Source: Nymphaea colorata
Taxonomy: Eukaryota > Streptophyta > Magnoliopsida > Nymphaeales > Nymphaeaceae
Direction: 5' to 3'
Assembly (NCBI RefSeq): GCF_008831285.2
Contig: NW_022204508.1
Location: 806,001 to 870,000 of the forward strand
Length of the DNA stretch: 64,000 bases
Shown: positions 22,599-36,947 of the stretch, piece by piece
How the letters are laid out: each line of letters opens with the position of its first letter
Position numbering within the stretch: position 1 is the first letter of the stretch
Notes under the pieces: model-generated
Databases searched by the model: none
Seen by the model: only the letters and a program-made list of their open reading frames with translations
What the model was told of the DNA's origin: nothing
Translations under genes and position numbers: made by a program

Positions 22599-23366
22599 AA
22601 GACGCACCATGATATGTCCGTGATACTACTACTTGATTCTAACCGAAGTGGCCACAGTATTGGCAGATGATCTATGTTTCAAATCTAGGAAATGATGAGA
22701 TCATCCAACCTTCTTCAATGCACATTTCAGTTCCTTTGTTTCCAAAGTCTAGAGAAGTAGCACCCATAAGAATGGAACTAAGAATGTACTGTCAGCGTGC
22801 CCCTCAAGCCAAGTAACTATGCTATGGCATGTCAATTCCAAATAGTTGAATACAATATATTACATCACTGACCTGAAAAAAGAAATTGAATGTATAGATA
22901 ACAGTAATTTAAGTTTGAAGCAATACTTGACGAACAATATACTAGACAAAGTAGACCACGTAATTGAATAGTTTTGATGCGAGTGATTCCACAAACATCA
23001 ACATAAGTCATTCATGCATCTCATTCATTCAGCATCATTCATCAAATATCATGTCTTGGACGCGTCAATGGATTGAAACTCACAAGATCTTGAGAGGTAG
23101 ATCGGCCTATTGCCTTCTTTATTGCATTTATGAGATGTATCATTTTCTACCAATCCGCAAATTGTTCATTTGGAAGCTCTACGCTGTCATGTCTCATTTC
23201 TTTCAGCACCAATTATTTAAATGAGATGAAGAAGCTATTAATTGGAACGGATACAGCCTTGTCCATATCATTAGATAAAAAAAATGCCATAGCATAGTTT
23301 AAAAGAGCAGTGGTGGAGTCAAAAAAATTAGCTGGAGGGACCCTTCTTTAAAAACATTTATATCTT
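22599..23366. other. Intergenic DNA up to the gap; partial hAT-like end
   Basis: No gene is recognised. 'cagtggtggagtcaaaaaa' at 23,311 resembles the left end of the TIR element at 21,255 and runs into the gap. The plus-strand open frame 22,964-23,224 is not recognised. Confidence 0.45.
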
Positions 23367-23466
23367 NNNNNNNNNNNNNNNNNNNNNNNNNNNNNNNNNN
23401 NNNNNNNNNNNNNNNNNNNNNNNNNNNNNNNNNNNNNNNNNNNNNNNNNNNNNNNNNNNNNNNNNN
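23367..23466. other. Assembly gap, 100 N
   Basis: Exactly 100 N, the conventional placeholder for a gap of unknown size. It lies at the boundary between unique-looking DNA and the satellite, so the array may be larger than shown. Confidence 0.98.
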
Positions 23467-26400
23467 TGTGATTTCAGTTCACTAAATCAAGCAACATGGA
23501 TGTAACAATAAGTTAAGCACATTCAATTTAGTATGTGTGATCATTTTAATCACTTAAATCGCACTTGTATTGATACGAACTTGTAATTTCAATCCTTTAG
23601 ATCGTGCACAATAGTCATACCAATGCGAGTTAGATTTAAGTGATTCATATGATCACGCATACTTTATTGAATGTACTTGACTTATTGTTATATCCATGTT
23701 AAATGATTTAGTAGATTGAAATCACTCGAATCTCATCCATTTTCATACGAACTTGTGATTTCGATCTACTAAATCATTTAATATAGATGTAACAACAAGT
23801 TAAACACATTCAATTAAGCATGCATGATCATATGAATCATTTAAATCTCACTTGTATTGGTACAAACACGTGATTTCAATCCTTTAAATCGTTCACTATA
23901 GATGTAACAATAAATTCAACTCATCGGACTAATTACACGCATTCAAAGTAATGCATAGATCCCATTTGTATCCATATGAACTTGCGATTTCAATCATTTA
24001 AATCATTCATTATATATGTAATTACAAGTGAAATACACTATATTAACTGTAAGAGACCAACTTAATGACCTGACTCTCATTCATTTCCAAACGAACTTCT
24101 TATTTCAAGCCACTAAGTCATTCTGTACGTATGTAACAAGTGGCTACGCACACTCAATTAAATATATTGATCAAATATATGTAATAACAAGTGAAAATGA
24201 ATCATTTAATCTCTCAATAAAATATATCTGATCAAATATATGTAATAACAAGTGAAACATATTAGGTTACCTACAAGACACAAAATGAATCACTCAAATC
24301 TCATTCATTTCCATACAAACCTATGATTTCAATATACTAAATCATTTAATAATGACGTAACAACAAGTTAAGCACATTCAATTAAGTATGCGTGATCAAA
24401 TGAATCACTTAAATCTCACTCGTATCGAGACGAGTGATTTAGTGTGCGTATGGATACAAATGAATGAGATGTAACAACGTGTTCAACTTATTGAACAAAC
24501 TACAAGGGATCAAACTAAACTAATCCATAGGTCTCCTTTACATCCATATAAACTTGGGAGTTTTTATCGTTTAAATCGTTGATCGTAGATGTCATAACGA
24601 GTGAAACACATTAGGTTAATTATAAGACACTAAATGAATCACTCAAATGTCATTTATTTTTAAACAAACTTGTGATTTGAATTCACTTAATCTAGCAATA
24701 TGGATGTAACAACAAGTTAAGCACATTCAATTAAGTATGTGTGATCATTTGAATCACTTAAATCGCACTTGTATTGATACGAACTTGTAATTTCAATCCT
24801 TTAGATCGTGCACTATAGTCGTACCAATACGAGTCAGATTTAAGTGATTAATATGATCACGCATACTTTATTGAATGTACTTGACTTATTGTTATATCCA
24901 TGTTAAATGATTTAGTATATTGAAATCACAGGCTTGCATGAAAATGAAAGAGATTTGAGTGATTCATTTGGTGCCCTATTGTCAACCTAATTCAGTTGTT
25001 AAGCACATTCAATTAAATTACAAGTGAAACACATTAGGTTAACTATATGACACCAAATGAATCACTTGTTAAGGACATCCGTATTACGAATCATTACAAA
25101 TGTAACAACTAGTGAAACACATTAGGTAAACCATAAGACACCAAATGAATCACTCGAATCTCATTCATTTTCATGCAAGCCTGTGATTTCGATCTACTAA
25201 ATCATTTAACATGAATATAACAATAAGTCAAGTACATTCAATAAAGTATGCGTGATCATATGAATCACTTAAATCTGACTCGTATTGGTACGAACGCGTG
25301 ATTTCTATCCTTTAGATCGTTCACTATAGATGTAACAACAAATTCAACTCATCGGACTAATTACACGCATTCAAAGTAATGCATAGATCCCAATTGTATC
25401 CATATGAACTTGCGATTTCAATCATTTAAATCATTCATTATATATGTAATAACAAGTGAAATACACTAGATTAACTGTAAGGGACCAACTGAATGGCCTG
25501 ACTCTCATTCATTTCTAAACGAACTTCTTATTTCAAGCCACTAAGTCATTCTATACGTATGTAACAAATGGCTACGCACACTCAATTAAATATATTGATC
25601 AAATATATGTAATAACAAGTGAAAATGAATCATTTAATCTCTCAATTAAATATATGTGATCAAGTATATGTAATAACAAGTGAAACATATTAGGTTACCT
25701 ACAAGACACCAATTGAATCACTCAAATCGCCTTCATTTCCATACAAACCTATGATTTCAATATACTAAATCATTTAATAATGACGTAACAACAAGTTAAG
25801 CACATTCAATGAAGTATGCGTGATCAAATGAATCAATTAAATCTCACTCGTATAGAGACGAGTGATTTAGTGTGCGTATGGATACAAATGAATGAGATGT
25901 AACAACGTGTTCAACTTATTGAACAAACTACAAGGGATCAAACTAAACTAATCCATAGGTCTCCTTTACAGCCATATAAACTTGTGAGTTTTTATCTTTT
26001 AAATCGTTGATCATAGATGTCATAACGAGTGAAACACATTAGGTTAATTATAAGACACCAAATGAATCACTCAAATCTCATTTATTTTCACACAAACTTG
26101 TGATTTGAATTCACTTAATCTAGCAATATGGATGTAACAACAAGTTAAGCACATTCAATTAAGTATGTGTGACCATTTGAATCACTTAAATCGCACTTGT
26201 ATTGATACGAACTTGTGATTTCAATCATTTAGATCGTGCACTATAGTTGTAACAATAAATTCAACTCATCGGATTAACTACACGTGTTTGTATCCACTTG
26301 AACATGTGATTTCAATCATTTAAATCATTCATTATATATGTATTCCAAACGAACTTCTGGTATCAAAGCCACTAGGTCATTCTATACGTAAGTAAGAAAT

Positions 26401-29400
26401 GGTCACGCACATTCAATTAAATACAAGTGAAAATGAATCACTTAATCTCTCTCAATTAAATATTAGTGATCAAATATATGTAATAACAAGTGAAACACAT
26501 TAGGTTACTTACAAGACACCAAATGAATCACTCCAATATCATTAATTTTCATACAAACCTATGATTTTAATCTACTAAATCATTTAATATAGACGTAACA
26601 ACAAGTTAAGCACATTCAATTACAAGACACCAAATGAATCACACGAATCTCATTCATTTTCGCACAAACATGTGATTTCAATCTACTAAATCATTTATTA
26701 TAGACATAACAACAAGTTAAACACATTCAATTAAGCATTCATGATTATATGAATAACTTAAATCTCACTTGTATTCGTACGAACATGTGATTTCAATCCT
26801 TTAGAATGTTCCCTATAAATGTAACAACAAATTCAACTCATCGGACTAACTACAGGTCTACAAATATAGTGACTTCAACCATTTGTATCCATATAAACTT
26901 GTGATTTCAACCATTTAAATCATTCATTATAGATGTAATAACAAGTCAAATACATTAGATTAACTATAAGGGACCAATATAGTGACTTGACTCTCATTCA
27001 TTTGCAAACGGACTTCTTTTTTCAAGCCACTAAGTCATTCTATACGTATGTAACAAATGGTTACGCACATTCAATTAAATATAAGTTATCAAATGTATGT
27101 AAGAACAAGTAAAAATGAATCACATAATCTCTCGATTAAACATAAGTGATCAAAGGTATGTAATGACATGTGAAACACATTAAGTTACCTGTAAAACACC
27201 AAATGAATCACTCGAATCCCATTCATTTTCATATAAACCTATGATTTGAATTTACTAAATCATTTAATATAAACGTAACAACAAGTTAAGTACATTCAAT
27301 TAAATATGCGTGATCAATTGAATCACTTAAATCCCACTCGTATTGATGTGAACTTGTGCATCGATCACTATAGATGTAACAACATGTTCAACTTATCGTA
27401 CAAACTAATGCATAGGTCTCCTTTATATCTATGTAAACTTGTGAGTTTTAATTATTTAAATCATTGATCATGGATGTAATAACATGTGAAACACGTTAGG
27501 TTAACTATAAGACACCAAATGAATCACTCGAATCACATTCATTTTCATACAAACTTGTGATTTCAGTTGACTTAATCAAGCAACATGGATGTAACAATAA
27601 GTTAAGCACATTCAATTTAGTATGTGTGATCATTTGAATCACTTAAATCGCACTTGTATTGATACGAACTTGTAATTTCAATCCTTTAGATCGTGCACTA
27701 TAGTCGTACCAATACGAGTCAGATTTAAGTGATTCATATGATCACGCATACTTTATTGAATGTACTTGACTTATTGTTATATCCATGTTAAATGATTTAG
27801 TAGATTGAAATCACAGGCTTGCATGAAAATGAATGAGATTTGAGTGATTCATTTGGTGCCCTATTGTTAACCTAATTCACTTGTTAAGCACATTCAATTA
27901 AATTACAAGTGAAACACATTAGGTTAACTATATGACACCAAATGAATCACTTGTTAAGGACATCCGTATTAAGAATCATTATAAGTGTAACAACTAGTGA
28001 AATACATTAGGTAAACCATAAGACACCAAATGAATCACTCGAATCTCATTCATTTTCATACGAACTTGTGATTTCGATCTACTAAATCATTTAATATAAA
28101 TGTAACAACAAGTTAAACACATTCAATTAAGCATGCATGATCATATGAATCATTTAAATCTCACTAGTATTGGTACGAACGCGTGATTTCAATCCTCTAG
28201 ATCGTTCACTATAGATGTAACAACAAATTCAACTCATCGGACTAATTACACGTATTCAAAGTAATGCATAGATCCCATTTGTATCTATATGAACTTGCGA
28301 TTTCAATCATTTAAATCATTCCTTATAGATCTAACAAGTGAAATACACTAGATTAATGTAAGGGACCAACTTAATAACCTAACTCTCATTCATTTCCAAA
28401 CGAACTTCTTATTTCAAGCCACTAAGTCATTCTATACGTATGTAACAAATGGCTACGCACACTCAATTAAATATATTGATCAAATATATGTAATAACAAG
28501 TGAAAATGAATCATTTAATCTCTCAATTAAATATATGTGATCAAATATATGTAATAACAAGTGAAACATATTAGCTTGCCTATAAGACACCAAATGAATC
28601 ACTCATATCTCATTCATTTCCATACAAACCTATGATTTCAATATACTAAATCATTTAATATAGACGCAATAACAAGTTAAGCACATTCAATTAAGTATGC
28701 GTGATCAAATGAATCACTTAAATCTCACTCGTATCGAGACGAGTGATTTAGTGTGCGTATGGATACAAATGAATGAGATGTAACAACATGTTCAACTTAT
28801 TGAACAGACTACAAGGGATGAAACTAAACTAATCCATAGGTCTCCTTTACATCCATATAAACTTGTGAGTTTTTATCGTTTAAATCGTTGATCATAGATG
28901 TCATAACGAGTGAAACACATTAGGTTAATTATAAGACACCAAATGAATCATTCAAATCTCATTTATTTTCACACAAACTTGTGATTTGAATTCACTTAAT
29001 CTAGCAATATGGATGTAACAACAAGTTAAGCACATTCAATTAAGTATGTGTGATCATTTGAATCACTTATATCGCACTTGTATTGATACGAACTTGTGAT
29101 TTCAATCATTTAGATCGTGCACTATAGTTGTAACAATAAATTCAACTCATCGGACTAACTACACGCGTTTTGATCTACATGAACATGTGATTTCAATCAT
29201 TTAAATCATTCATTATATATGTATTCCAAACGAACTTCTGGTGTCAAAGCCACTAGGTCATTCTATACGTAAGTAAGAAATGGTCACGCACATTCAATTA
29301 ACTACAAGTGATCAATTATATGTAATAACAAGTGAAAATCAATCACTTAGTCTCTCAATTAAATATAAGTGATCAGATATATGTAATAACAAGTGAAACA

Positions 29401-31901
29401 CATTAGGTTACTTATAAGACACCAAATGAATTACTCCAATGTCATTCATTTTCATACAAACCTATGATTTTAATCTACTAAATCATTTAATAGAGACGTA
29501 ACAACAAGTTAAGCACATTCAATTACGTATGCGTGATAAAATGAATCACTTAAATCCCACTCGTATTGATACGAACTTGTGATTTCAATTCCTTACATCG
29601 ATCACCATAGATGTAAGAACTAGTTCAACTTATTGAAGTAACTACAAGGGATCAAACTAATGCATAGGTCTCCTTTATATCCTTACAAACTTGTAAGTTT
29701 TAATCATTTAAATCATTGATCAAAGATGTAATAACAAGTGAAACACAATAGGTTAACTACAAGACACCAAATGAATCACTCGAATCTCATTCATTTTCGC
29801 ACAAACTTGTGATTTCAATCTACTAAATCATTTATTATAGACGTAACAATAAGTTAAACACATTCAATTAAGTATGCATGATTATATGAATCACTTAAAT
29901 CTCACTTGTATTCGTACGAACATGTGATTTCAATCCTTTAGAATGTTCCCTATAGGTGTAACAACAAATTCAACTCATCGGACTAACTACACGTGTACAA
30001 ATATAGTGACTTCAACCATTTGTATCCATATAAACTTGTGATTTTAACCATTTAAATAATTCATTATAGATGTAATAACAAGTGAAATACATTAGATTAA
30101 CTATAACGGACCAATATAGTGACTTGACTCTCATTCATTTCCAAACGGACTTCTTTTTTCAAGCCACTAAGTCATTCTATACGTATGTAACAAATGGTTA
30201 CGTACATTCAATTAAATATAAGTTATCAAATGTATGTAAGAACAAGTAAAAATGAATCACATAATCTCTTGATTAAACATAAGTGATCAAATGTATGTAA
30301 TAACAAGTGAAACACATTAAGTTACCTGTAAAACACCAAATGAATCACTCGAATCCATTCATTTTCATATAAACCAATGATTTGAATTTACTAAATCATT
30401 TAATATAAACGTAACAACAAGTTAAGTACATTCAATTAAATATGCGTGATCAATTGAATCACTTAAATCCCACTCGTATTGATGTGAACTTGTGCATCGA
30501 TCACTATAGATTTAACAACATGTTCAACTTATTGTACAAACTAAAAAGGATCAAACTAATGCATAGGTCTCCTTTATATCCATATAAACTTGTGAGTTTT
30601 AATTATTTAAATCATTGAGCGTGGATGTAATAACATGTGAAACACGTTAGGTTAACTATAAGACACCAAATGAATCACTCGAATCACATTTATTTTCATA
30701 CAATCTTGTGATTTCAGTTCACTTAATGAAGCAACATGGATGTAACAATAAGTTAAGCACATTCAATTAAGTATGTGTGATCATTTGAATAACTTAAATC
30801 ACACTTGTATTGATACGAACTTGTAATTTCAATGCTTTAGATCGTGCACTATAGTCGTACTAATACGAGTCAGATTTAAGTGATTCATATGATCACGCAT
30901 ACTTTACTGAATGTACTTGACCTATTGTTATATCCATGTTAAATGATTTAGTAGATTGAAATCACAGGCTTGCATGAAAATGAATGAGATTTGAATGATT
31001 CATTTGGTGTCCTATTGTTAACCTAATTCACTTGTTAAGCACATCCAATTAAATTACAAGTGAAACACATTAGGTTAACTATATGACACCAAATGAATCA
31101 CTTGTTAAGGACATCCGTATTAAGAATCATTATAAATGTAACAACTAGTGAAACACATTAGGTAAACCATAAGACACCAAATGAATCACTCGAATCTCAT
31201 TCATTTTCATACAAACTTGTGATTTCGATCTACTAAATCATTTTCAATTAAGCATGCATGATCATATGAATCATTTAAATCTCACTTGTATTGGTACGAA
31301 CGCGTGATTTCAATCCTTTAGATCGTTCACTATACATGTAACAACAAATTCAACTCATCGGACTAATTACACGTATTCAAAGTAATGCATAGATCCCATT
31401 TGTATCCATATGAACTTGGGATTTCAATTATTTAAATCATTCATTATAGATGTAATAACAAGTGAAATACAATAGATTAACTGTAAGAGACCAACTTAAT
31501 GACCTGACTCTCATTCATTTCCAAACGAAGTTCTTATTTCAAGCCAGTAAGTCAATCTATACGTATGTAACAAATGGCTACGCACACTAAATTAAATATA
31601 TTGATCAAATCTATGTAATAACAAGTGAAAATGAGTCATTTAATCTCTCAATTAAATATATGTGATCAAAAATATGTAATAACAAGTGAAACATATTAGG
31701 TTACCTACAAGACACCAAATGAATCACTCAAATCTCATTCATTTCCATACAAACCTATGATTTCAATATACTAAATCATTTAATATAGACGTAACAACAA
31801 GTTAAGCACATTCAATTAAGTATGCGTGATCAAATGAATCACTTAAATCTCACTCGTATCGAGACGAGTGATTTAGTGTGCGTATGGATACAAAAGAATG
31901 A
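23467..31901. repeat. Satellite array, left block, ~3.14-kb higher-order repeat
   Basis: AT-rich DNA is built from diverged units of about 115 bp. A typical unit carries 'aacttgtgatttcaatc', 'ttaaatcatt', 'atgtaacaacaagt', 'cacattcaatta', 'gtgatcatttgaatcactta' and 'aatctcactcgtattgatac'. Specific variants recur at long range. The marker 'ctcactcgtatcgagacgag' starts at 24,415, 25,843 (one change), 28,734 and 31,849. The marker 'tacaaatatagtgacttcaa' recurs near 26,860 and 29,995, 3.13 kb apart. Full periods are about 2.9-3.15 kb and a short one is 1.43 kb. No coding region is credible. The satellite could be centromeric or pericentromeric, but the sequence alone does not show this. Confidence 0.92.
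23617..23870. repeat. Near-palindrome inside the satellite
   Basis: An inverted unit (23,617-23,728) directly faces a direct-orientation unit (23,757-23,870) across roughly 28 bases. Matching segments include 'gatttagtagattgaaatca' against 'gatttcgatctactaaatca', and 'gagttagatttaagtgattc' against 'gaatcatttaaatctcactt'. In other higher-order repeats the same inverted block is separated from its partner by 100 bp or more. Confidence 0.7.
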
Positions 31902-32417
31902 TAGGGAAACGGGGAACAAACGTTGCAAATAGGGAAACGGGGACAAACAGGGCGTTGGGTGTTTGGATTAACAGGAAGAGGAGCTGCGGTTGCACAATAC
32001 CACTGAAGGATTGCCAAAGGATAATGAAACCCAATGTTGCAAAGGCGAACACTCACTCAAGACTTAGCGTCTCTCTCTGCTTACAGCAAAGGGAAAAACT
32101 GAAGTTTGCACAAGGCAAGAAGATGCTCAAAAGACCGATGCCTTGTAAAGGGCTCGGTGGTATCAATATATACACGTCGAGTGATAGTACAATAATTTAG
32201 CGAATAAATTCGCCAGCTAAAAAGTAGGACGCACTAGTCTACTTTTAAAAAGAAAACAGTGACGAGATAAGCTTTACAAGATTCGTCACTACAATGATTA
32301 AAAAAAAACAAAAATGACTCAGCACAAGGACATCTGCTTTCGGTGCACTGATTAGAAGACGACAGAGAATTCTGGCAAAGGCTTTTGCTTCGAATATATT
32401 CTTGTCGGATTTTGTCG
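31902..32417 (-). promoter_or_regulatory. Viral intergenic/promoter region and leader, copy 1
   Basis: Minus-strand counterpart of 49,124-49,450 plus the rest of the leader. It includes the bZIP-type TGAGTCA and TGACG motifs, the GCGAA-TTTA-TTCGC inverted repeat, a TATA-like 'tatatatt' near 32,166-32,176, and the leader, which stops within 2 bases of where the primer site would begin. The junction with satellite DNA is at about 31,901. Confidence 0.7.
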
Positions 32418-35400
32418 TCATTCTTTTGTCTCGCTGCTTTCTGCCTCAGATTCCAATATTCTTCTTACTGCCCATTCGTGATGAAGACAGAAACCTTTTG
32501 TTTGGACACGGCAGTTTTGGCATTTGCGCATTTCCTTCGTGATTTGTTCAAGGGTTGTGCAACTTGCTTCAAATTCTTTAATTTTTGGGATGTTCTTGTA
32601 AATGAGTTCTTCGTCTTGGAAGATAGCGACTTCAGGGTAATCAACAAAGTGGATTCTCTGCAGTTTTCGGCATAAGGCTTCTTCCCACTTAGTACCTGCA
32701 ATGAAATTAAAAAAATCTCTAGACACATTGTTAGCAAATAATTGTCGTCTGTGAAGGATCAGATTGTCAAGCACGGATTTGTCAATGGCCCAGAGTAACA
32801 GTTCTGGTTCGAGTGAGGTCCATTTGAGATTGTTGACTATGCAGGTGATCCTTCCTGCTGCGGTATAGTAGAAATCCAAATTTGGATAGCGGCCTTCTGC
32901 AGCATCAGCAAAGTCTGGATAGAGTTTTCGGACCCTTTGGCAGACCTTCCATCTTTGTTCTGGAGTGTCTCCGTGCCAATCTTCCCACTGTCGACCCGTG
33001 GATCTCATGATTTTACATTCGCGAGTGAGGGCGTCTGGTAGTGAATGATGTGTTCCTTTTACCAGATCGATTGTAAAATTATACTGAGACAATAAAAATT
33101 GCCACCATGCAAACCTTTGAAGCTTTGGACTGCTCGTAATTTTTCTTTTGAGCAGTACTGACAGATTCTGAGAATCTGTTCTCAGTATAAATTTCTCACC
33201 CTCGGATTGCTGCAAGAATTTCTTTCTCTGCAGGCCAATACTCGGATTGCTGCCAGAATTTCTTTCTCTGCAGGCCAATATTTAATTTCATTAGATTTAA
33301 ACTGCCCGCTGGTATAGAAACATACCTTTTCACTGGTGCCTTCTTTCTTTAGGAGAACTGCTGCCCATGTATCGTCTGTGGAGAGGACAAATGGTCCAAC
33401 AAAAGCGGGCTCAAGTTCTAACAATTTTTGGCATTCTTCTTTTAATAAAAGTACGGCTTCAGTAGTCGCTTTGTTCCATTCATAGGGCTCGTGATGCATG
33501 ACCTTCCGGATTGCCTGAGTTTTTTGAGAGAGATTTTGTATGTAGTTTCCTACATAGTTAAGGCATCCGAGGAACCTTTGGCATTGTAGTTTGTCATCGA
33601 GCTGATTTGAGAATTGCTCGATCTTTTTCAGCACATGATCCTGCATGATTATCTTTCCTTCTTTGAGTTTAATACCTAAAAACTCAATTTCTCGTTTGGC
33701 TAGCTGAAAATTTTCGTCACTTTTGGATAGCCCAATACCATGCTTCTCACATAATGCTGCAAAGGTTGTAAGGTGCTGCAAGTGCTCATCAATAGTGTCT
33801 GAAATTATCAAAAAATCATCAATATAGTTGATGATAAAATCATAGCCCTTGAAGATTTCATCCATTCTCCGCTGGAACTGAGATGGAGCATTTTTAAGAC
33901 CAAATGGCATGACCAGCCATTCGTACAGGCCATTGGGAGTATAGAACGCCGTTTTGTGTGTCTTCTTCGGCGATCTTGATCTGGTGGTATCCTGACTTGC
34001 AGTCAAATTTAGAAAAAAATTTTCCCTGAGCCGCTCTTTGTATTAAGACTTCTTTGTTGGGTAAGGGCCACTTTATATCAACCGTCACACTGTTTAGAGG
34101 AATATAGTTTATGACCATTCTTACTTTTCCTCTCTTGATCTCAGCATGGTTTCGAACTATGAAGCTTGCGCTTGCATAGTGAGATTCGGATTTCCGAATA
34201 AGGCCCTTTTCTTCTAGTTCCTGTATCTGAACTAGTATCTCTTTTCTGTCTAGTTCAGAGCCTACGATGGGTCTGCTTTGTACAGGAATATTGTGCACAG
34301 TTGGTATATGTGCGGTGGGGGAGTCTTTGGCCCAAAATTGTAAAGGATGCTCCACACAACAGGACTTTAAGTTTTCTACCACTTGTTTGAACTCAGGTAG
34401 ACAGTCTATTCTTTGTCCTGGTAGCAAATTTATTGCCTTAATGGCTTTGATCCTTTCTACTTCTTCTTCAAAGTCAAGCTCTTGCTTCATGATTTGAAGC
34501 AAAGTCATGTTGTGTTTTTTGTCCTCTTTCTTTCCTTTTTTGTTCTGCATTCTTTTGAAAGAGGCGGACAGTCTCGGAACAACTTGTTGTTCTTTTCCGA
34601 TTCTAAACACAATGCAGTCTTTGCAAATTGTGTAGGGTCCTATTTCATCCAGAGTAACTGACCCTAATCCAATATCATGTCCGGCATCATCAATCTGTAC
34701 AAAATTTGTACTGATCGTTTTTTCCCCTATTTTGACCCGGACATTTAACGCAAAATTGTGAAGCCTTCGTTCACCATTCATGGTTTCGACTCTGGTTCCT
34801 TCTGGATAATATAGCCAATTGCTAATTATCTCCTTTTTGCAAAAATTCATGTTGGCACCAGTGTCGATGAAAGCTTGTCCTTTTTTCCATTTACCGTTTT
34901 TATCCGCAGCTATTTGAACTGGGATGATTACGGAAATGTCAGATAAGGACATCTTCTTAATCTGTTTGATCTCAGAGTTTTTGAGGCTATTTTTAGGTGT
35001 AAAATCCCAAAAATTAATTGGAATTGTACCTTTGTCTAGCAGAGCCTTTGTGACTTTTTCTGAGACCGCCCACTTCTCTTGTTGTTTTGGGGCTATGGGC
35101 ACTTCATTTTCTGAGTAGATTCCTCTGTCAATGTCTGAGCCAGATTCAGAGGTTGCATTATCCGAGCTGCTGCTGTTGTCTTGGATAATTTCATAAGGAC
35201 TGGTGGTGGCAAAATTATTGCAGAACTCACTTTTGCAATCGAACTCTTCGGGTTCAGATTCTGATTCTGCAATTAATACTTCTTTGCCTTTTTTGCCTAC
35301 CATGCAGATGTGTCCACCGGCTTCGGAAGATGATTCTGTACTTATGCTTATGATTTCATCATCTTCTTCTTCTTCATCAGCCAAATAAAACACATTTCGA

Positions 35401-36842
35401 TTTTTGAGGCATTCCTCAAACTCTACTTCGTTCTCGATCAGGTCCCAATCTTGTTCAATTTCTGGGACTTCGAACATCATCTTAATTTGACGAGGAGCTC
35501 TATTTGGGCATTTGTTAGCATAATGCCCTTTTTTGCGACATGCAAAACACCGGTCATCTTTTTTGTTGTCACTGTTTCTCCTTCGTCGAAAAAATCTGTA
35601 AGGCTTGAACGGTTGCCTTGATTTGGTTCGTCTGAACCTTCGAAATCTTGGCTTGAATTTCTTTGGCAGATTGTGTTCTTCTGCTCCATCAATCTGACCA
35701 CAAATATTTTTCCCAACTTTTGGCAATTCATGGTTTGCCTTGAGTCTGTAACAGAGTTTTTTGATCTCTTGCCGAACCACTTGTTGGAGATCAACTAAAT
35801 TCAGATTTTCTACCAAGATGTTGTGATGTGATAGCTCATCAAGGACAATATTACCCAATGATTCGGGTAAAGAAGCAAGAAAAGACATACCGATTGTTGA
35901 GAGGGCATGAGCGCCTAGCCGATAGGCTTCGTTGAGATAGTCCTCTGCATATTGCTCGAATTGGCTTATGTCTTTCAGCTTTCTTTTGGTAAACATCAGC
36001 CAATCTGATGATTGATGTGCTAGAAGGTTTGGCTGAAACTCGAGAATGATGAGGTTTTCTAAGACTGCTAGATCATCATTCATAATTTCACTTTTCTCCG
36101 TGTCTGGCAAGAACTTCCACCAATTTGCTACTCGTCCTGAAAATGTAAACGGTAAGATTCTCCATGCTTGTTCTGGAGACAACCGTTTTTGGGTTACCAC
36201 CATGTGTAGATGTTGTGCCCATAATCTGATGACTTCGGCTACCTTTGTTGTAGGGCATGTGTCAATGTTTAGAATTGGGATTTCTGAACCCAGAGAAATC
36301 ACATGTTTCTTGACCTCGGGAGGTTTGTTATGACGCTGATTCTGGAACATCTTCATGTCAGCATCTTTGAAATTTGGCATAAGATAAAAATCTTCATATG
36401 CCACTGGTTTTTGCCGACTTCCGAGAATATATGAACTGGTTTCTCGAATCGACAGGTTTTGGGAGTGAGCTTTTAAGGCTTCCTTTGATTTAGCCTTAAG
36501 CTCCTTTCTTTCTCCACTTATCATGGACTTGACAGCTTCCATGTTAGCTTCTACGATTTGGAGCTGTTCTTCAATTCGTCGGAAATGCTTTTCTGCATAT
36601 GTGCTCCAATGGATGAGGTAGTTTAGCTGTCGAGTTTTGTCATCTTGGGTTTTAGGAGACTGGGCTGAATGCAAAAGTAGATAGCTTACGTCTGCACGGA
36701 ACTCTGGTGTTCCTTTCTGCATTTCTTCAGCTGTAGTTGTGGTGTAGACCATTTTCGGGGGCCAATCTCCAGTAGTAACATAACCGGGGCCGCTTTCGCC
36801 TGGTTCAGTTTTGGGTGATGATGTTGAAGTCATCATCATCAT
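32418..36842 (-). pseudogene. Viral second coding block (capsid-protease-RT-RNase H), copy 1
   Basis: Starts at four consecutive ATGs. It is open for 982 codons with a gag/capsid-like region, a basic stretch before the zinc knuckle (residues ~395-420), CFACRKKGHYANKC (~430), an acidic segment, protease AFIDTGANMNFC (~651) and the first RT blocks. A 2-bp deletion near 33,955 then shifts the frame in the RT. The remainder continues in other frames: 'VMPFGLKNAPSQF', YIDDF (near 33,820), RNase H 'TDSQNLSVL' and 'LPDALTREC', and a Cys/His-rich end. Further lesions against copy 2 are a 9-bp deletion near 33,377 that removes residues right after the first RNase H Asp, and a ~33-bp deletion plus a ~41-bp tandem duplication at 33,200-33,282. 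As read it cannot give a full product. Confidence 0.93.
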
Positions 36843-36947
36843 TTTTACTGCCGAATCCCTATTGGGGGATAAAAGTTCTTCAGAGAGACTTCTGACCGTT
36901 GGCAGTACCTGTGGTAAACTTAAAGATCTTGTGGGCTGTAGCTGCAG

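Noticed and set aside
23467-31901. Regularly spaced short repeats that might suggest a CRISPR array.
   Set aside because: Units are ~115 bp, diverged along their whole length, with no unique spacers, and the context is plant nuclear DNA. It is a satellite.
34267-34497. Antisense open frames over the viral genes (for example here, at 36,046-36,333 and 43,270-43,653).
   Set aside because: They mirror the real viral frames, recur only because the arms are copies, and show no domain of their own.
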